A stretch of 64,000 bases of DNA from contig NW_020170383.1 of assembly GCF_000524195.1 (NCBI RefSeq), positions 1,517,612 to 1,581,611 of the forward strand. Direction: 5' to 3'. The notes beneath the pieces are model-generated. The model had not been told where the DNA came from and searched no databases. It saw nothing but the letters and a program-made list of their open reading frames with translations. Both the position numbers and the translations under genes were made by a program. Origin of the DNA: Echinococcus granulosus. Taxonomy: Eukaryota; Platyhelminthes; Cestoda; Cyclophyllidea; Taeniidae. Position 1 is the first letter of the stretch, and every line of letters starts with the position of its first letter. This document shows positions 13,801 through 27,473 of this stretch, one piece after another.

Positions 13801-16800
13801 TTCGATTTGTCAGTGAGAGATCGCCGGCGGGCCTCGTCCTCCTCGATGATGACGTTCAGACGTGGAGGGCCAGTCAAGAGAGTTCGGTGGTCAGTGGACA
13901 CAGATGAGACTTGCGGAGAGGCAGAAGTGGAGGATGCCTGTGGCTGAAATCCAGAGGTATCCGCGGCGGCGTTGAAGGTCGCAAAGTCCAGCACTCCCGC
14001 TACCAGGCATGCTGTTGCTGCGTCTACATCAAATCTGCACAGACAACGTAGGGAAAATGGCTGAAGGTTCACTCACTCCCCAATTCGCTCGCTTATGCAC
14101 CCATTGTTGATGAAGCCATTCGTCTATCTTGTAACACTTCGCTGAGACTGGCGACGAAATGTGCTGAACTAAGTTGCGTTTTTCCGAAAAGAGTTCTATA
14201 GAAGCAATACCACGACCACTACCAATAGCAAGATACCTGACTTAAAATCTATCCAGGAAGATGTACTTTTTCACTTCTAAATGGTACCTTCGTTCCTGAA
14301 ATTAGTTACTATCAAGATACACATTAATATCACTTTGTATCACTACTTATAAATTCGCAGCAATTCGTCTGCTACGTCAAATTTATGAAAAGGAATTAGA
14401 GAAGATTAAGTTAATGAAGTAAAGAAACGTATACGCCATTACATCAGATAAATAAGAAGCTTTTGGGATTCATTTATTTGTAATCATTATTTGAAAATGG
14501 AATGCATTGTGATTTGCCTTTTCATTGTGTTTCAAATCCACTAGCCGTCTCAGAAACCGTTTATTTTCCTTACGGCTCACTTCAAAACTGCCAAAAGCAC
14601 ACAGATGGGTTTTCATTAACGAATCAGTCAGGAGAAGTAAATCCAAGATCCATTAATAGACAAAAGCCTATCAAGGGGCTGCAAGAGTCGCTATTTTGGG
14701 ATTCAAAATTACGAAATAGCGTCATCACATTTTATTTGCCAGAGTTGTGCGACTCACCAATATTCAACAGTGACTTATTTAATTGTCAACACCTGTTTTC
14801 ATTTGTCTTCCATCGATTCCTCAAGTATCTACCCAAGTTTATCAAAAACACCGCTTTACTGTAAAGAATGAGCCGCCGTTTTGTTTATTTCAATGGCATA
14901 AAACGCTCTGTGTTTGATTACATGAATGTTGGCTTCATTTTTCAAAGCGAGGATGATTTGGTGACTTTACACTCTTGTAACGCGACCTCATCAAACATCC
15001 TTCTTTCAAAGAAAAGCAGTGCTTGAAGTGAAACATTGGCAAGGGCAAAGAGCTCAGATTGCATAACTAGCGATGAAAAAGTGCGGGCCGATGTAGATGC
15101 TCAATTGAGCACGCAAGCACACATTTGGCGGGAAAGGCAGACACATTTATTATTAATCATATTCCTGTATTCAAGAGGGTATACGCTAGTCACACACACG
15201 AGCTATACTGCATCAATTTAGGAAGCGGCAAATGTGTGAACTTCCACAGTTTTGCTCACAGTGATACCTAAAGTATCACTATAAATGGCTTTGAAACCGA
15301 AAGGTGTGGAGGCAGGGTGAATTTCCAAAGTCCTTTTCTTGTCGATCACTTCAAACTTACCCGCATCGGACTAGGGTTTCCATAATGACCTCGGGATCAG
15401 TGCCTGGATATTCTTTTACCAGTTTGTCCAAGGCTTTTCGAGCATGAGGCTTTTCAAAGTGCTTGGAGGAAAAGAAGAGGGGAACCCATTAGGCATCACT
15501 ATGAGATCGAACAAACCATAGGCAGAAGAAGATCAATGAAATGATTTAAATTGTGCTAAAAGGTCTGCAGGCGAGAGATCTGCCTTTATCCACGCGCTAA
15601 TCTACTTGGCAAAGTACAAAACTTAAGGCAATCAATGAAAAGAAGACGGTAAGATGAGAGAAATCGGACCAAGATTGCTCGATAGTAACTTTTTAGTAGC
15701 ACACTGCTTTCACAACTCAAACCAGCACGATTTATTTCTAGATGATGGGTACAAGGATTCTAAAATACAGCTTATTTTGATGAAAGAACGCTTGTGCAAA
15801 TCTTGAAGACAAGCTCAGAACAGTCGAGTTGTGAAGTGCATTCGTATATGTATGTATGAATATATATGTGAAAAAAAGGGAGTGACGCCCCCCCCCCCCA
15901 AAAAAAATATCGTTTCGATCTTCCGGACAAGGTCTGCTCACACAATTTCGCATTCGTCATTTACCGGGGGTAAAAATTAGACAGATACCTTTTTCTGTTC
16001 CAAAACAGACAGACGAATGGCTGATTCCTCTATTAAAATGCTTCCCAAATCGGGAACGTTTGAATTCACTGGATTGCAAGCGCCAGTTCCTACGTTGGGC
16101 AGTTTAAATTTGACATCATCTGAAACTATCAATAGTCATGGGAGAATGCGACAGAACTTGGACCAGTTCATGGTATGGTAACGCTGAGCACTCACCGAAC
16201 TTCCGATATCGAGGATTCCAATTCTTTTTTCTATTATTCTTCAAGCAGCCGAGCTGACTCAAGAAACTCAGTAAAATTTGCTTTGATATGTTTTCATCTG
16301 GCACCCATTCATTAAACACCTCTGGAGGCATTTCGTCAAAATCTACAATTAACAAAACGATGGCACTACAAACGCTACTGACAAGTGTTTAGTAAGCTAC
16401 TTTTCCAACCGACCAAGCAGGAGCTTCGGAAGACCAAGCTCCGAGGCGTATTCTGTGTAGGCGGATTTCAAGAAATGGGGCGAAAGATGGATAAGTGGTG
16501 CCATTTTGGCTTGATAAGCGTCGTCCAAAGACCCACCAAGTGATTCTTGAGAAGATTCTTCACCAAGCAAAGGAGCATTCTCATTTTCCGGATCAATGAG
16601 AGGTGTCTCCTCCTCCTCCTCTTTTGCCCTTGAATCAAGCGGGCTGGTTAGTGATTTAAAGACCTCATCGGAACTGCTGTTCATTGAAGTTTGTTCCTTA
16701 CATTCAGCAGCAATTGCAGCCGCGTAAACAAAATCACCTTCTGTCAAAAGGATCAAAGCTTCCAGGTAGGAGAGTTGCAGCTGAGGAAACATCTCGTGAA

Positions 16801-19800
16801 GTCGTGCCACAGCATCAGTATCCGCTGGAGTAGCAGCAAAAGAAGAAGCAGGATCAGAGGATCTGGTTGCCTCACCTATACCAAGTGACTCTAAAGAATG
16901 CAAGATAAAGCCAGCAAAGAATTAGCCATTATATCATTGATATTACACTAAATTGAACTGCATTGAAACGAAACTCACTCATAAGGTTGGCGGCTAGGTT
17001 GCCTGGATTTACAATTTCACTGGAGATTGGCCTGAGAAATAAACAGACTTAAGATTAGAAGTGGGTACAAAATGCAGATACTTACTTTAAACGTATATCA
17101 AGCTACATGAATATTTAGTCCACTGCATTAGGCCCTACACAGTGTGGATGAATCTGGCCATGCCACCCATGCTTTTAGTCCTCAAACCAATCCTCGCTAT
17201 CATAATGAGATTATTGAAACCAATATACACCTTCAACACTGTATTCAAGGACTGGTTTTGGATTTTCCCTTAGGCTCAACAATCCTATAAATGACTGAAG
17301 AATACAAAAAGATCTATAAACTCACATAGTTAATTTGTTTTTTATCTCTCTGCCTTAAGGGACGAGGAAGATAGTGGAAAGCTTGAGGTCCTAAGATGCT
17401 AACTTATTGTCCTTTCACCCACTTAGAAATGGAAGGATTACTTACGGAGTAGGAGCCTGTAGATCAAGTGACGCAGTATTGTGCAATTGAGGATCACACG
17501 GCGCCGGGTTCTTCGGTGATTTAATTGAAGCATTTTTTCGCCGTCTTAGCTCAGCAACGACATCTTCGGCGGTCCAGAACTGCTCGAAACGCTCCAACAG
17601 GTGTTGCAGTTGGTTCTCAGTCAAACCGCGCCGATTCCTCCTAAAGTAATAAAACGCCCTGAGAAGTATCACACAGAGCCCAGTGAAATAGCCAATTACT
17701 GTGTATTAGTTGAGTGCATCGCCATTACACTTTTGGCAACCTCTAACGGAAAGCAGATTCTGATAAAGAAATTTAAGTAGCCTCTGCAATCATAGACCAC
17801 AGGGTTTCGCAAGTTGGTGGTGTAATATAGCACAAAAAACTAGCATTGAGTTACGAGGCGCGTCCGCAATCAATCCCACTGCTTTCAAGTTTAGAATAGC
17901 ACTTAAACAATGCGGTAAATTTAGGAAAAACTGCCTTCAATCTAAAGGAAATAAAGCAAGAGGGTATGATTTTTACTGAGTCAAATGAGTCATCATCCCC
18001 CATCTTGTCTGTTCAGAACAACGATATCAGGATATGTTAAAAACTCAACACATTGAGTATTTACGTCTGGTTAGTCCCAACCAAAATAAACTTTTATATT
18101 CGAGTACTGAGCTGTAGGATTCACTATTCCGGACAATCGTGCACACATTCACAGCTCTCTTTTATCAGCATTACCACTATCTTCTGAGTTGCCAGCCATC
18201 AAGCAACTGACAACTGTCTTAGATAATGAAAGAAGTATTTGTAATAGCTTAAATGCACAACAAAAAACATTAACTGGTACATGACTTTAAAAGTCAGGTT
18301 GGAGGCTGACGCTGACCTCATAAAGTCTTATGGAGTGGAGAAAAAGACGAACATGTTGTCAGCTTTTGAAAGAGTATAAAATATTATTTACGCGTAAACT
18401 AATCAAGGATTTGCGTTACACACATATCCAGAAATCTTTTCAAGAAAAAAAGATTTGGGATATATTCCATTTTGGAAGTGCTACATATATTTACTTTAAC
18501 CTGTTTAATCTAGCCAACTCAAGAAGGGGCTGCCAATCCAAATACATGGAATTCAAGACGAACTTACCAACCATCCAAAAGACCGTTTCAGGCTTGTTTT
18601 AACCGTAGATGGCTGCATATGGTTTGGAAGTACATGTGCTTTCCCTCTTTCACCAGCAGCCGTTAGTAAATGTTTACAATTCCAGCAAGCTACCTGATCA
18701 CCTGATCCAGTGGAGATGGTATTTACGATCAGTTGTGGCGCTAGGCAGTGCTTTGGACAGTGCATTAACAGCAACAACTTACGACATTTCAGTGCTGTGC
18801 TAACGGATAAAACGTTCCAATCCCAGTAGAGAAACGCCCGATTGGAGCACTCACCAGCACCACCGCACCAAGGTTCCTCCTTAACGATCACATCAGTTGT
18901 GGGGTTCAATGTGTGATAAGCAATATATTGATCTGCCTATGAATGATTGTGAAAATATGTGCATTTTCAAGAGGACCCTCAAAGAACGAAAGTGTGGTAG
19001 TCGTCTATGAGTTGATTAATCCTTCCATGATTAAATTCCCGCATTCCACGCTTAAAATGTTTCATACTGACTTTTCAAATGCCCATTATTAATCCCTTCA
19101 AAGTACTTCAACCAAAACTAGTCAAATAATACCTTGTGCTTCTTCCCCGGTTTGTGGTTTCCACCAATGTCCTCTTAACTACCGCAGTCATGCTAATAAA
19201 TATACTGAAGTGTCGTCGAAGCACCAGCTTGAGATAGGTGTTTGGATTTTTTGCAAAAACCTCCATGAAATTCTGCAGCTCTTAGAAGGGCTTGGAGATT
19301 GTAAAGCAGCACTGCAGACGAATAGCTTTACCTCAAAATGACTCCATTACATTGACTTGGCGGCAAAATTTCGAATCAACATAATGGAATATAGTGCAAC
19401 TCTGATATACGACACTATGGTATCGATAAAACTATACTAATCTCAGCGAGCTGAGATCACCTTCTTTTTCGCCGACCTCGGGGTCCCTTGCATGCTCAGG
19501 CCAGTGGCACGTACACGTTAATAGCAAAATTTGGTGCAAATGTTACTTCAATCGAGTCTGAAGTAAAATAGTGGCAGTAAACACGGGGATGGATAAGCCC
19601 TGAGCATCTTCGATCACGCTGTGCTGAGGCACAAGATCAAGTGCATACCTCACGCACGCACATGACTGCACGCGCAAGCGCGCACGCGTGAGCGCTCGAA
19701 ACAGGCGCAGAGGTGGCGATGATCTACCGCACTGCACACCAAGGCACCATAGGTCACACATGCGTATGAGCGCACGCGCGCACAGTTCAGCAACCACGCC

Positions 19801-22800
19801 AGCTAGCCGAACACAATAGCGTCAGAAAGAAAAATCATCACGAAAACGGGAAGGCATAGGTAGGGGAAAAGTGGTGAGTGAACAAGCACGGAGCATGATG
19901 AAGTGAGACAGCACTTATCAACTTTACACACATGCACGCGCATAAATAGCCATACACCGTCTGCTGAGCTGGCAGTCTTTCGGCTGGATGATAACCGATC
20001 CGAAGGTGGCTGCCTCTTGGATGAGTGCGTGACCTCAACTTGACTCCACCTCAGCCAACCATACACAGACATATCATGAGAGTGAGCAACGTACCTAGCA
20101 AGTGCCCGCGCAGAGTAGCGCCACGAGGTATCCGGTTCAACGAAGTGCACTTCATAATTGGTATTGATAGCCTAAAGGTGAAATGGGACGCTTTACAGCA
20201 TTAACATTCACAACATTCGTTTCAGGACCTAAACAGTGAACATCTACCTTGATTGGCAAGGGGCAAGAGGAATGTTATTGAACAAGTATCATATCGTGCA
20301 AGAGCACCATTGATTTTTTCAAGTACGCCATTAGAAAAAGGCAATTTTATAAAGCTGAACAAACATTCAAAATTTCAACCAACTTGGGTTATGGGTAGGC
20401 ACTATTTGGTAAAGTGAAACTGGTGCAAGGGTCGACTGAATCGCAAGTGTTGATATTAGATCCCGAGACAGTACAATGAGCATGATTTTAAACGACTTTC
20501 TCACCTCGGATACGTAAGGCATCATGTCGGAGTACTTCAGATTTTCAATGTCTATAACAACAAAGCGCACTCCAGACTGCATAGCAGACCAAGCTGAAAG
20601 CAAACAAGGCACCACTTTAATAAAGGGGAGGGAAGAGTAGCGAGTCAGTGGGGCAAAGAGGGACATAAAACTCGAGTTTGCACAATTTGTATAGAAAGAC
20701 ATTTTTTGCTTGCAAAAATGACCAACCGGGCCTAGAAATGGGCTCATTCTGCCTAAAAATAATCGACACCTTCGACAAAGAATTCTCAAACTAGTAGCTT
20801 ATTGAACAACTCAAAGGAAAATACGAAAATAGCGTCCTGGCAAGATTTATAAGATGAAAGAAATTGGCGATCATCCAATGGGTTAGGATCCGTGGAATGC
20901 CTCTTATGCACGAGCGATAGGTTTCTAAAAAGTGTGTACTAGAGGGCACTTTTGTCTCCTGATGGGCACGCGCTACTTGCAGAAAAATCACCTTATTCTC
21001 TCCAATGTATGCCGGACAATGGGAATTTCCCTACAAAAAAAAACGTTGACAAATATCGAATGTACCGACAATAATCATATTTTTTCGCAGAATTTCCTTT
21101 GCTGAAGTCAACCTACAGTGTTAATATTCAAAAAACGAACTATTGTCCTGCTAGAGTTGCGAAGGGATATTTTCATCTGCCATCAAATCGAGGCTTCGGA
21201 CATTTAGACAGGACAGCGAAAACAATCGTCTTCAGGTGATGTCAACACCACGGCTACAGTACAAAAGTGCTTCATGCTCCCATTTGATAGAACACTGATT
21301 GAAATCTAAATACACTGTCAATAAGCAAAGGCATAAATGGATGATTTAATAGTAAGTCCAATGAAACAGTCCACCCTACCTAATGCACTTTTTGGCCCAA
21401 CTAATAAAGCGACTTAAATGTATTTTTCTCAAAAGTGCAACTGACATCCGGGTTTCTTTGAGCGAATTCACGAGTGAGTGATTGATGGATAGACACCAAT
21501 GATGATAGGGAAAGACAGGCCGTGTACAAACATTGCACTCAAGCCCCTGCGACAGGCAGATCACCATTGCGGGGGCGGAACAGGCAAAAAAAAAACACGG
21601 GCACACCTTCGTGTCACGGGTACGACGCCAACGGAGTCCCCAAAATGCACATCAAACGGCGTGTGTGTGGCTGTTTATTAGAGGGGAGTTTAATGTCTGG
21701 TCGTCATCGCATTAAGCATATCTTAGAGTCCAAGAGTAAACAAATGATGGATAAAGGCATCAATTGCACTTATCAAGAGATGAAACTGCTACCGATGAGA
21801 GTTTCAATGCATTTATCCGTTGCGCAATGACCAAGCAGTAATGAAGCAGTATGAGCAGTCACGACTTCAATGACACTAAGAATTAGTGATAGGAGAGAGA
21901 GAAAAAATACCAGCTTGTTTGCAAGCAGCGTGAGCGTCAGCCAGCATTAGGGAATCTGATGAAAGGGAGGTCCCTAAACGCCATTTGGGAAGGTGATCGT
22001 CCAGTCTAATCACCGTGGTCATAGTGGAATAGCGGGATCGCAGACGACTGAAATAGAGAGAGATAGTGATATTTTGAAGTTAGTAGAGCTACTTAATGAG
22101 TGCAATGATGCTATTGCTGCCAAGTCTTAGCTACTAACACCTTTTTTTTTTTATCACGGACCAGTTTTTACTAGATTAATACCCCCGTGATTGTCCGGGT
22201 GGGTCAGGACTCAAACCTATAACAGTGGGTTTCAAGAGACCGTTCTTATCTAATCATTCTATCGAATGTTTGCGACAGTCGAAAACAATACGTATTTTAG
22301 TGCATGCAACGATATGACGTTGCATCCATATGGTTCAATATTACCAAATGACTAGAACGAAAGGTGTGCTTCAAGGCGATACGGAGAAACCTATCGATTC
22401 AGCCACTTAATCGGTCCATATGGCCCAACTTTGTAAAAATAGCAACGGCGCCAAACCTTATCGTTAGCTCAAGCTGTTACTACAGGCTTCTGTTATTATC
22501 CGAATCGGTCTCTTCTCAGGCCTCCTGCACGGTAGGTGGCTTATTTTCACGACCAAAATACCGTTTTAGTGAACCGTGCAATCAATGGCTGCGTTAATGT
22601 TTCGAGGATACGCGAGACCTAGTCATTTTTTGTAAGAATTGGTCGAGAAAATGTAAATCACGAGGCATTCACAAATTAAGAATTTGGAACAGCTAGTGAG
22701 ATACCAGTTACCGTGTACTCTCGAGGCGATTACTTTAGAAAAATGGATGCTATGTTTTTAATGACCCGACATTATTGGGTAGCCACACTCAATGAAGACT

Positions 22801-23143
22801 GCTTCATGTATTATGCAAAGAGGCTACATGAAGCAATTTCCCTCCGCTGTTGCGAAAACAAGGGAGATAGCGCAACTCGCCGAAAGAGCATATTTAGGAG
22901 ATCATGCAACCAAACAATCCGTCTTCATACTCACTTTGCAAGCTTAGATTTCCCAGAACCTGGAAGCCCTCGAAGGAGAATCAGTAGGCCGGTTGCAACC
23001 ATTTCCCGATTCGTGAGAAAATCAGCCATTCTGCATTCTAGATTAGGGAGCGGAGTGAAGGCCGATGTTAAGAGATTTTTTTCTCTCCTTTCATTTTGAT
23101 CCTGTGGATTCGTTGAATTTGTATCGTTGGTAGATGAGGACAT
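10821..23143 (-). CDS. N4BP2: N4BP2-like protein: P-loop kinase, three CUE-like repeats, SMR domain
   Basis: Fourteen exons, all GT/AG with agreeing phases, give 916 residues: 23143-22935, 22047-21911, 20593-20505, 20171-20095, 17640-17446, 17031-16979, 16890-16414, 16342-16196, 16119-15989, 15461-15361, 14034-13800, 12645-12545, 12449-12176, 11345-10821. Residues 59-66 form Walker A GLPGSGKS. The AAA_33/PNK-like fold continues through VVIDIEN (127-133) and VHFVEPDT (153-160) into RNRRGLTENQL. CUE-like helical repeats lie near 279-320, 512-552 and 625-665. A DUF1771-like segment precedes the SMR domain, which has LDLHG (799-803) and TGWG where TGRG is usual. Human N4BP2 binds NEDD4 and BCL3 and has 5'-polynucleotide kinase and MutS-related nicking activity; function here is inferred. 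An acceptor at 23161-23162 leaves only 17 nt of leader. Confidence 0.92.
15888..15907. repeat. C12-A8 homopolymer tract
   Basis: Twelve C followed by eight A, in the N4BP2-like intron between 15988 and 15462. A short TATG/TATA-rich stretch precedes it. It is a likely length-variable microsatellite and a spot prone to sequencing error. Confidence 0.8.
17641..20094 (-). other. large intron of the N4BP2-like gene
   Basis: This 2.45-kb intron splits the kinase region between the exons ending at 20095 and beginning at 17640. Splicing the two exons gives ALARRNRRGL in phase, so no exon is needed between them. Open frames inside (for example 18553-18909 and 19543-19797, minus strand) are therefore treated as chance. 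The stretch 19630-19790 is unusually rich in alternating CG/CA and is listed separately. Confidence 0.75.
19640..19790. repeat. CG/CA alternating purine-pyrimidine tract
   Basis: The block is dense in CpG and in runs such as gcgcacgcgtgagcgctc and gcgcacgcgcgcac. Alternating purine-pyrimidine DNA of this kind can adopt Z form. It contrasts with the A+T-rich intron around it. No coding role is supported. Confidence 0.6.
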
Positions 23144-23162
23144 GGGAGCAGTAGTAGTGCCT

Positions 23163-24085
23163 AGGTTAGAATCACAGAAAGTGTTAAGCTTTTGTTGTTA
23201 AAAAACTAATGCTTTTTACCCTTGATAATCAGTAGCAACCCATCTGGCATGAATTGTTAGGATCTCACCTAGTTCCTACTAGGTTAACCGAAACGCCAGA
23301 CAGGTAGGTTATGGGGAATTCGAAAATTACAGATGCGAGATTATCAACTGTTCCCTGAATCAAGTGATCAAACCTGGTAACTGAGGTGGAAAAATTGCTT
23401 TGCTTGCGCTAAGTGGTGAGAGGAATTGGCCTTCTACTGCGTGGGCAGACATGAATGGCACAACGACATCCGCAATTCAAGCACCTATTATTTTTGCAGA
23501 CACATGGCTGGGCAAAGCGAGGCTCTAACAAAGATTGTAGACGAACACAACACGCTGGTCACAAAGTCAATAAATGCAAGGATATTCATGGTACTCGGTC
23601 GCAAGTTTTTGAACGAACAAGCATGAGATGTGATCTCAGTAATGTTTGAAGAACATATTTGGAAGTCTGATTTTCGTATAGAGACCACTTAATTATGAAA
23701 AGCACAGTTTACCTCGAAGAATCTCATCAGACATCGCATACCTTGGCTCAGTGTGTAATCACTTTGCTCAAACCCGAGATGTTTGATCTCGTAGTCGAAG
23801 AGCAAGAAAATTCCCAGGCAGAGAACATTTTATAAAATCAAAAACAATGTTTTATTCGTCTCTGCATCTTCCATTATCGCGTGGACAAAGCATATATTCC
23901 AATAAAATAGAATGGATTGGAATTGCAGCTAGACATGATACTCACGCTCAAGGGAGCTTAGGTTTATTCGGAAAAAGGAATGGTAGTGGAGATGGGTTGG
24001 AAATGTAGTAACTGTAGCACAAAACGAAGCATACAAACCACAACCTTTACTACGGAACTCAAAAGAGGTTAAATTGCGTGCACAC
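23163..24085. other. intergenic spacer between the zinc-finger gene and the N4BP2-like gene
   Basis: Both flanking genes read on the minus strand. The spacer is A+T-rich with only short, unrecognised frames. It should hold the N4BP2-like promoter, but no TATA or CCAAT box could be assigned with confidence. Confidence 0.5.
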
Positions 24086-24091
24086 TTTATT
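24086..24091 (-). terminator. poly(A) signal of the three-finger zinc-finger gene
   Basis: AATAAA on the minus strand, about 225 nt after the zinc-finger gene's stop codon. Confidence 0.5.
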
Positions 24092-24313
24092 GAACAAATA
24101 CAATAGCACGGAATCTGTGCTGTGAAAAGAGAAAGACGTTAGAGCACAGCCTCCCAATAAAAGACAGATTGTAAGAATACTTTCGTTAGGACGATAATGT
24201 TAAGCATTTTAAAATAATACATTCAACACATAGAAAATCGTAACGATACAAAGAATGCGGAAGGACACCTTCCTTCTACATGAAACAGCAACGGATTGAG
24301 ACTGAGCGAAGAT

Positions 24314-27300
24314 CTAGTATTTTAATGGATTATGGGATGGAGCCGTCGCAGCCGCTGTGGTTTGAAAGACTCCTGAGGCACTCATCCCGCCCTCAAAGCG
24401 ACGAGATTGGCCAATTGGCTGATAGTAGCCTGCATTCGATGGCCAGACGGAGGTGGATGCATTGTAGAGCTGATGGGGGATGGTTGAATATGCCAGCTCC
24501 GAAGATCGCTGAGAGGTCTCGTTCATCTGTGAACAGTGCCCCTGCCCTTGCGGAGATCCTTGGTCCTTACGAGACAAAGTACACGTACGTACTGATGTTT
24601 AGCCTCAGACATGAAACTATACCAGATAGCCTATAAGGACTGCTGAACTACTCATATAAAGAGATCTAGGCTCCAAAAGCCTATGAGTCCCGAAGTAAAG
24701 GCCTTTGATAAAGTTTAAAGCGTAGAGAATTTTGTCGTGAAGTAAGTGACTTACGAGTGATGGCTGTTGAAAAAAACAAGGCTGTTGGTAGTAATCTTGA
24801 GAGGGGGCGCTGGCAGATGCGCTTAGAGGAACCTGTTCATACGCATTTCCTCCAGTTGGGAAAGGTAAAGAGTTTGGCGACTGCCTCTCGTAATGGTAAA
24901 AAGGCATCACAGTTGCTGGTTGGGGTTGAGGATGGTAGAAGGAATGCTGTTTTCCGGGTGTTGGATACGATCTTGTGCTATCTAAGACAGGATAATAAGA
25001 TAATAAATCGGAGTGATGAGTAATATTTTGAGTGTTGTGTAAACCAGGAAGACAATGAACAGCATTGAAGAGAGCTCCTTTCAAAGATTGCTTGCTTTAC
25101 ATCAACTTCAGTATATCAATTCGACAACTAGTTTATGCTGATAATGTGCCGTTGGTCAGATGGCACACAATTTGAAATAAGTACATCAGAATACTGCATT
25201 GAGAAGAAACAGGCCAACTGTAGTGTACGTTAGACTAGTGATGACTTGATTAAAAAACACGAACAAATGGATCCGCACAAATGAAAGATGTACGCTCAGA
25301 TAGGACAAAGTGAAAGCCATAATAAAGGTTCCGCACATGTGTGAAAACGGGGGCTTGGGAGGGTCGGCCCATTGTCTGACCAGTACAAAAGTCGTCTACA
25401 AGAACACACACCGAATCCTCTTGCTTCAATGGAAAAACTCATTTATAAGACAACACTTACCACATCGCGGTGCGTATGGGTATTGGGAATTGTAATTACA
25501 ACGGCCATTCAATTGGAAAGAATGGTCCCAATCACCTGGAGGTGAGCACCGAATGCGATTCACTTCAGACGGAAAACTGCTGTGGTCCTTTCCAAACGGT
25601 GACTTGGTGGGAGGGTAAGGGGGTCGGGTACCTAAAGTCACAAAAATGCACATCCTGAATCGCACATAACCCTGAGAGCTCTAACCAACTCAGAGGAACA
25701 TCAGAAATCCACAATTAGAAAAAATGGAATGAGACAATACTAGATGAACACGAAGAGGTAATAAAAGCTGGGAAATGTGTTTCAGCAGAGCATACAGTGC
25801 CAGTTCTGTGACAAACACGTGACTAAACCATCAGAGATGAATACACACAAAACCATTCAACCGGCAATATAAGTTTGAGAAGGTGCATATGCAAATCTTA
25901 CCATATAAATCAAGTTGACTATATTATGGTTGAAAAATGCAAATAAATCAGTGCTCGCGATTGGGATACCAAAATCTTTGTAGGGCAATTAATGATAACA
26001 TTGCAATAACAAGATAATACTGTGCAGGACAGGTAAAGCACGTTTTAGAACCACCCATACGAGGCACACCATTTGGAGAGTCGACAACCACAGATGAGCT
26101 ATTGAACATAGTGCCTTGAAAAAGCCACTGGGTGCTGGAATCAGAGGGTTGTAAGTGGTGCTGGCCGTAGCTGTGCGAAGGAAAGGAGACGGGTGAGGAA
26201 CAATGGAGGTTGCTAGACGGAGGTGTCACGGCAGCTCCAGTCACACAGCCTCCGTTAGAGAAGGATGGAGCGGAGATTGTCGAACTAGTCTCATCAGGAG
26301 AGAAGTGATCTCGACTGAAAACTGCTGCGTTAGCCTCGAGGGAAGTGTTGACGACGTAGACAGGTGAAAGTGCAGGCATTGATGCATATATCTCTTTGAG
26401 GTTTCGCGACATAACTTCCATGGCGTCATCAAAGAATTCATCGGATAAACACTCTCCTCCCTCGTTGCACGCATCATCGAAGGAGAGAAAATTCGGGCTC
26501 TGATTCAATGGGGTTGCTAGGAGAAAAACACCATCAGGTAAAAATAATACAGTATCACGATTTCTCATTTAATTTTATTTTTTTTCTGCTTACATTTATG
26601 GGTGCCTGCAATATGACGTTTTAAGTCGGTCCTTTTGGTCCCAATGAAGCTGCAATAAGGATGGGGACACTTGAGATTCGATGAAGCACGATGGTGATCA
26701 TTGATATGATTGTCGAGATATTTTTGCGAACGAAATGCCCTTTCACAATCTGGAAAACTGCAACGATGATTCTTACTAGGGTCGTGAGTATCATTGTGGT
26801 GCGTCAAGAGTAGTTTAGTTCGAAAAGTTTTCGAGCATTTGGGACACATATAAGGTGAGGAGGAGCTGTTAGAAAGAGAGTGAGCATCATTTGACCTATT
26901 CAGTTTTCCGTCAACCTGGGAATCGATTGGAGGCTTATTAGGACTGGGTTCAGTTAAAAGGTCGGTCATTTTCGAATGGGAACCGGATGCAAGGGCACGG
27001 AAAGGCACGTTACTTCCATGAACCCGTCCTCCACATGGGTTGCACTGCTTAGCGGCGCAAAACGAAGTTTGTTCTCGATTTTCACGCTTTACAGAAGATA
27101 CCACTTTGTCCGAATCAGCCTGAGTAACGGGGACGCTGTATGCAATCGAATGGGACTCTGGCATCGGCTGATCGAGTAACAGTGATATCCTATCACTGTT
27201 GAAACCAAAATTAAATAGCTTCAGCCTTTTTGGAGATGATCGGAAAAGTGAATTAGGCTCTTTGGAAGCACTCCGCTTTGATGCCAAGTAATCGGAGTCC

Positions 27301-27449
27301 ATTTCAGTTTTATCGAGATTCAGACGAACATACAAAGAATGCAGCATATACGGTTTATCTTCATTTATCTGCGAGTCGTCGGGCCGGAAAGTGCTAGAAT
27401 TCGATGGAGGGGGATAACTTAAACTCCAATCGGAAGGAGGCTGGCCCAT
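24314..27449 (-). CDS. C2H2 zinc-finger protein with Q/S/P/Y-rich tail
   Basis: Five exons with agreeing phases give 655 residues: 27449-26594, 26516-26055, 25631-25461, 24981-24755, 24565-24314. A basic run PKRLKL near residue 74 looks like a nuclear localisation signal. Three C2H2 fingers lie at about 200-222, 228-253 and 259-284. The second and third have the longer C-x4-C spacing. They are followed by a Lys-rich end and then about 370 residues rich in Ser, Pro, Gln and Tyr without a recognised domain, as in activation regions. A sequence-specific transcription factor is inferred. I could not place it in a named family. An in-frame TAG precedes the ATG and also forms an acceptor 21 nt upstream (exon start 27470), so the start is well fixed. 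The exon 3 and 4 junctions rest on phase and sites only. Confidence 0.85.
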
Positions 27450-27473
27450 AATAATTTTAGAATAACGGGACTA

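Noticed and set aside
18553..18909. Minus-strand open frame ending near a donor-like site
   Set aside because: It lies in the N4BP2-like intron, whose flanking exons already join in phase to give the conserved kinase sequence.
19543..19797. Minus-strand open frame of 84 codons
   Set aside because: Openness comes from the GC-rich alternating tract; no motif was found and it is not needed by the gene model.
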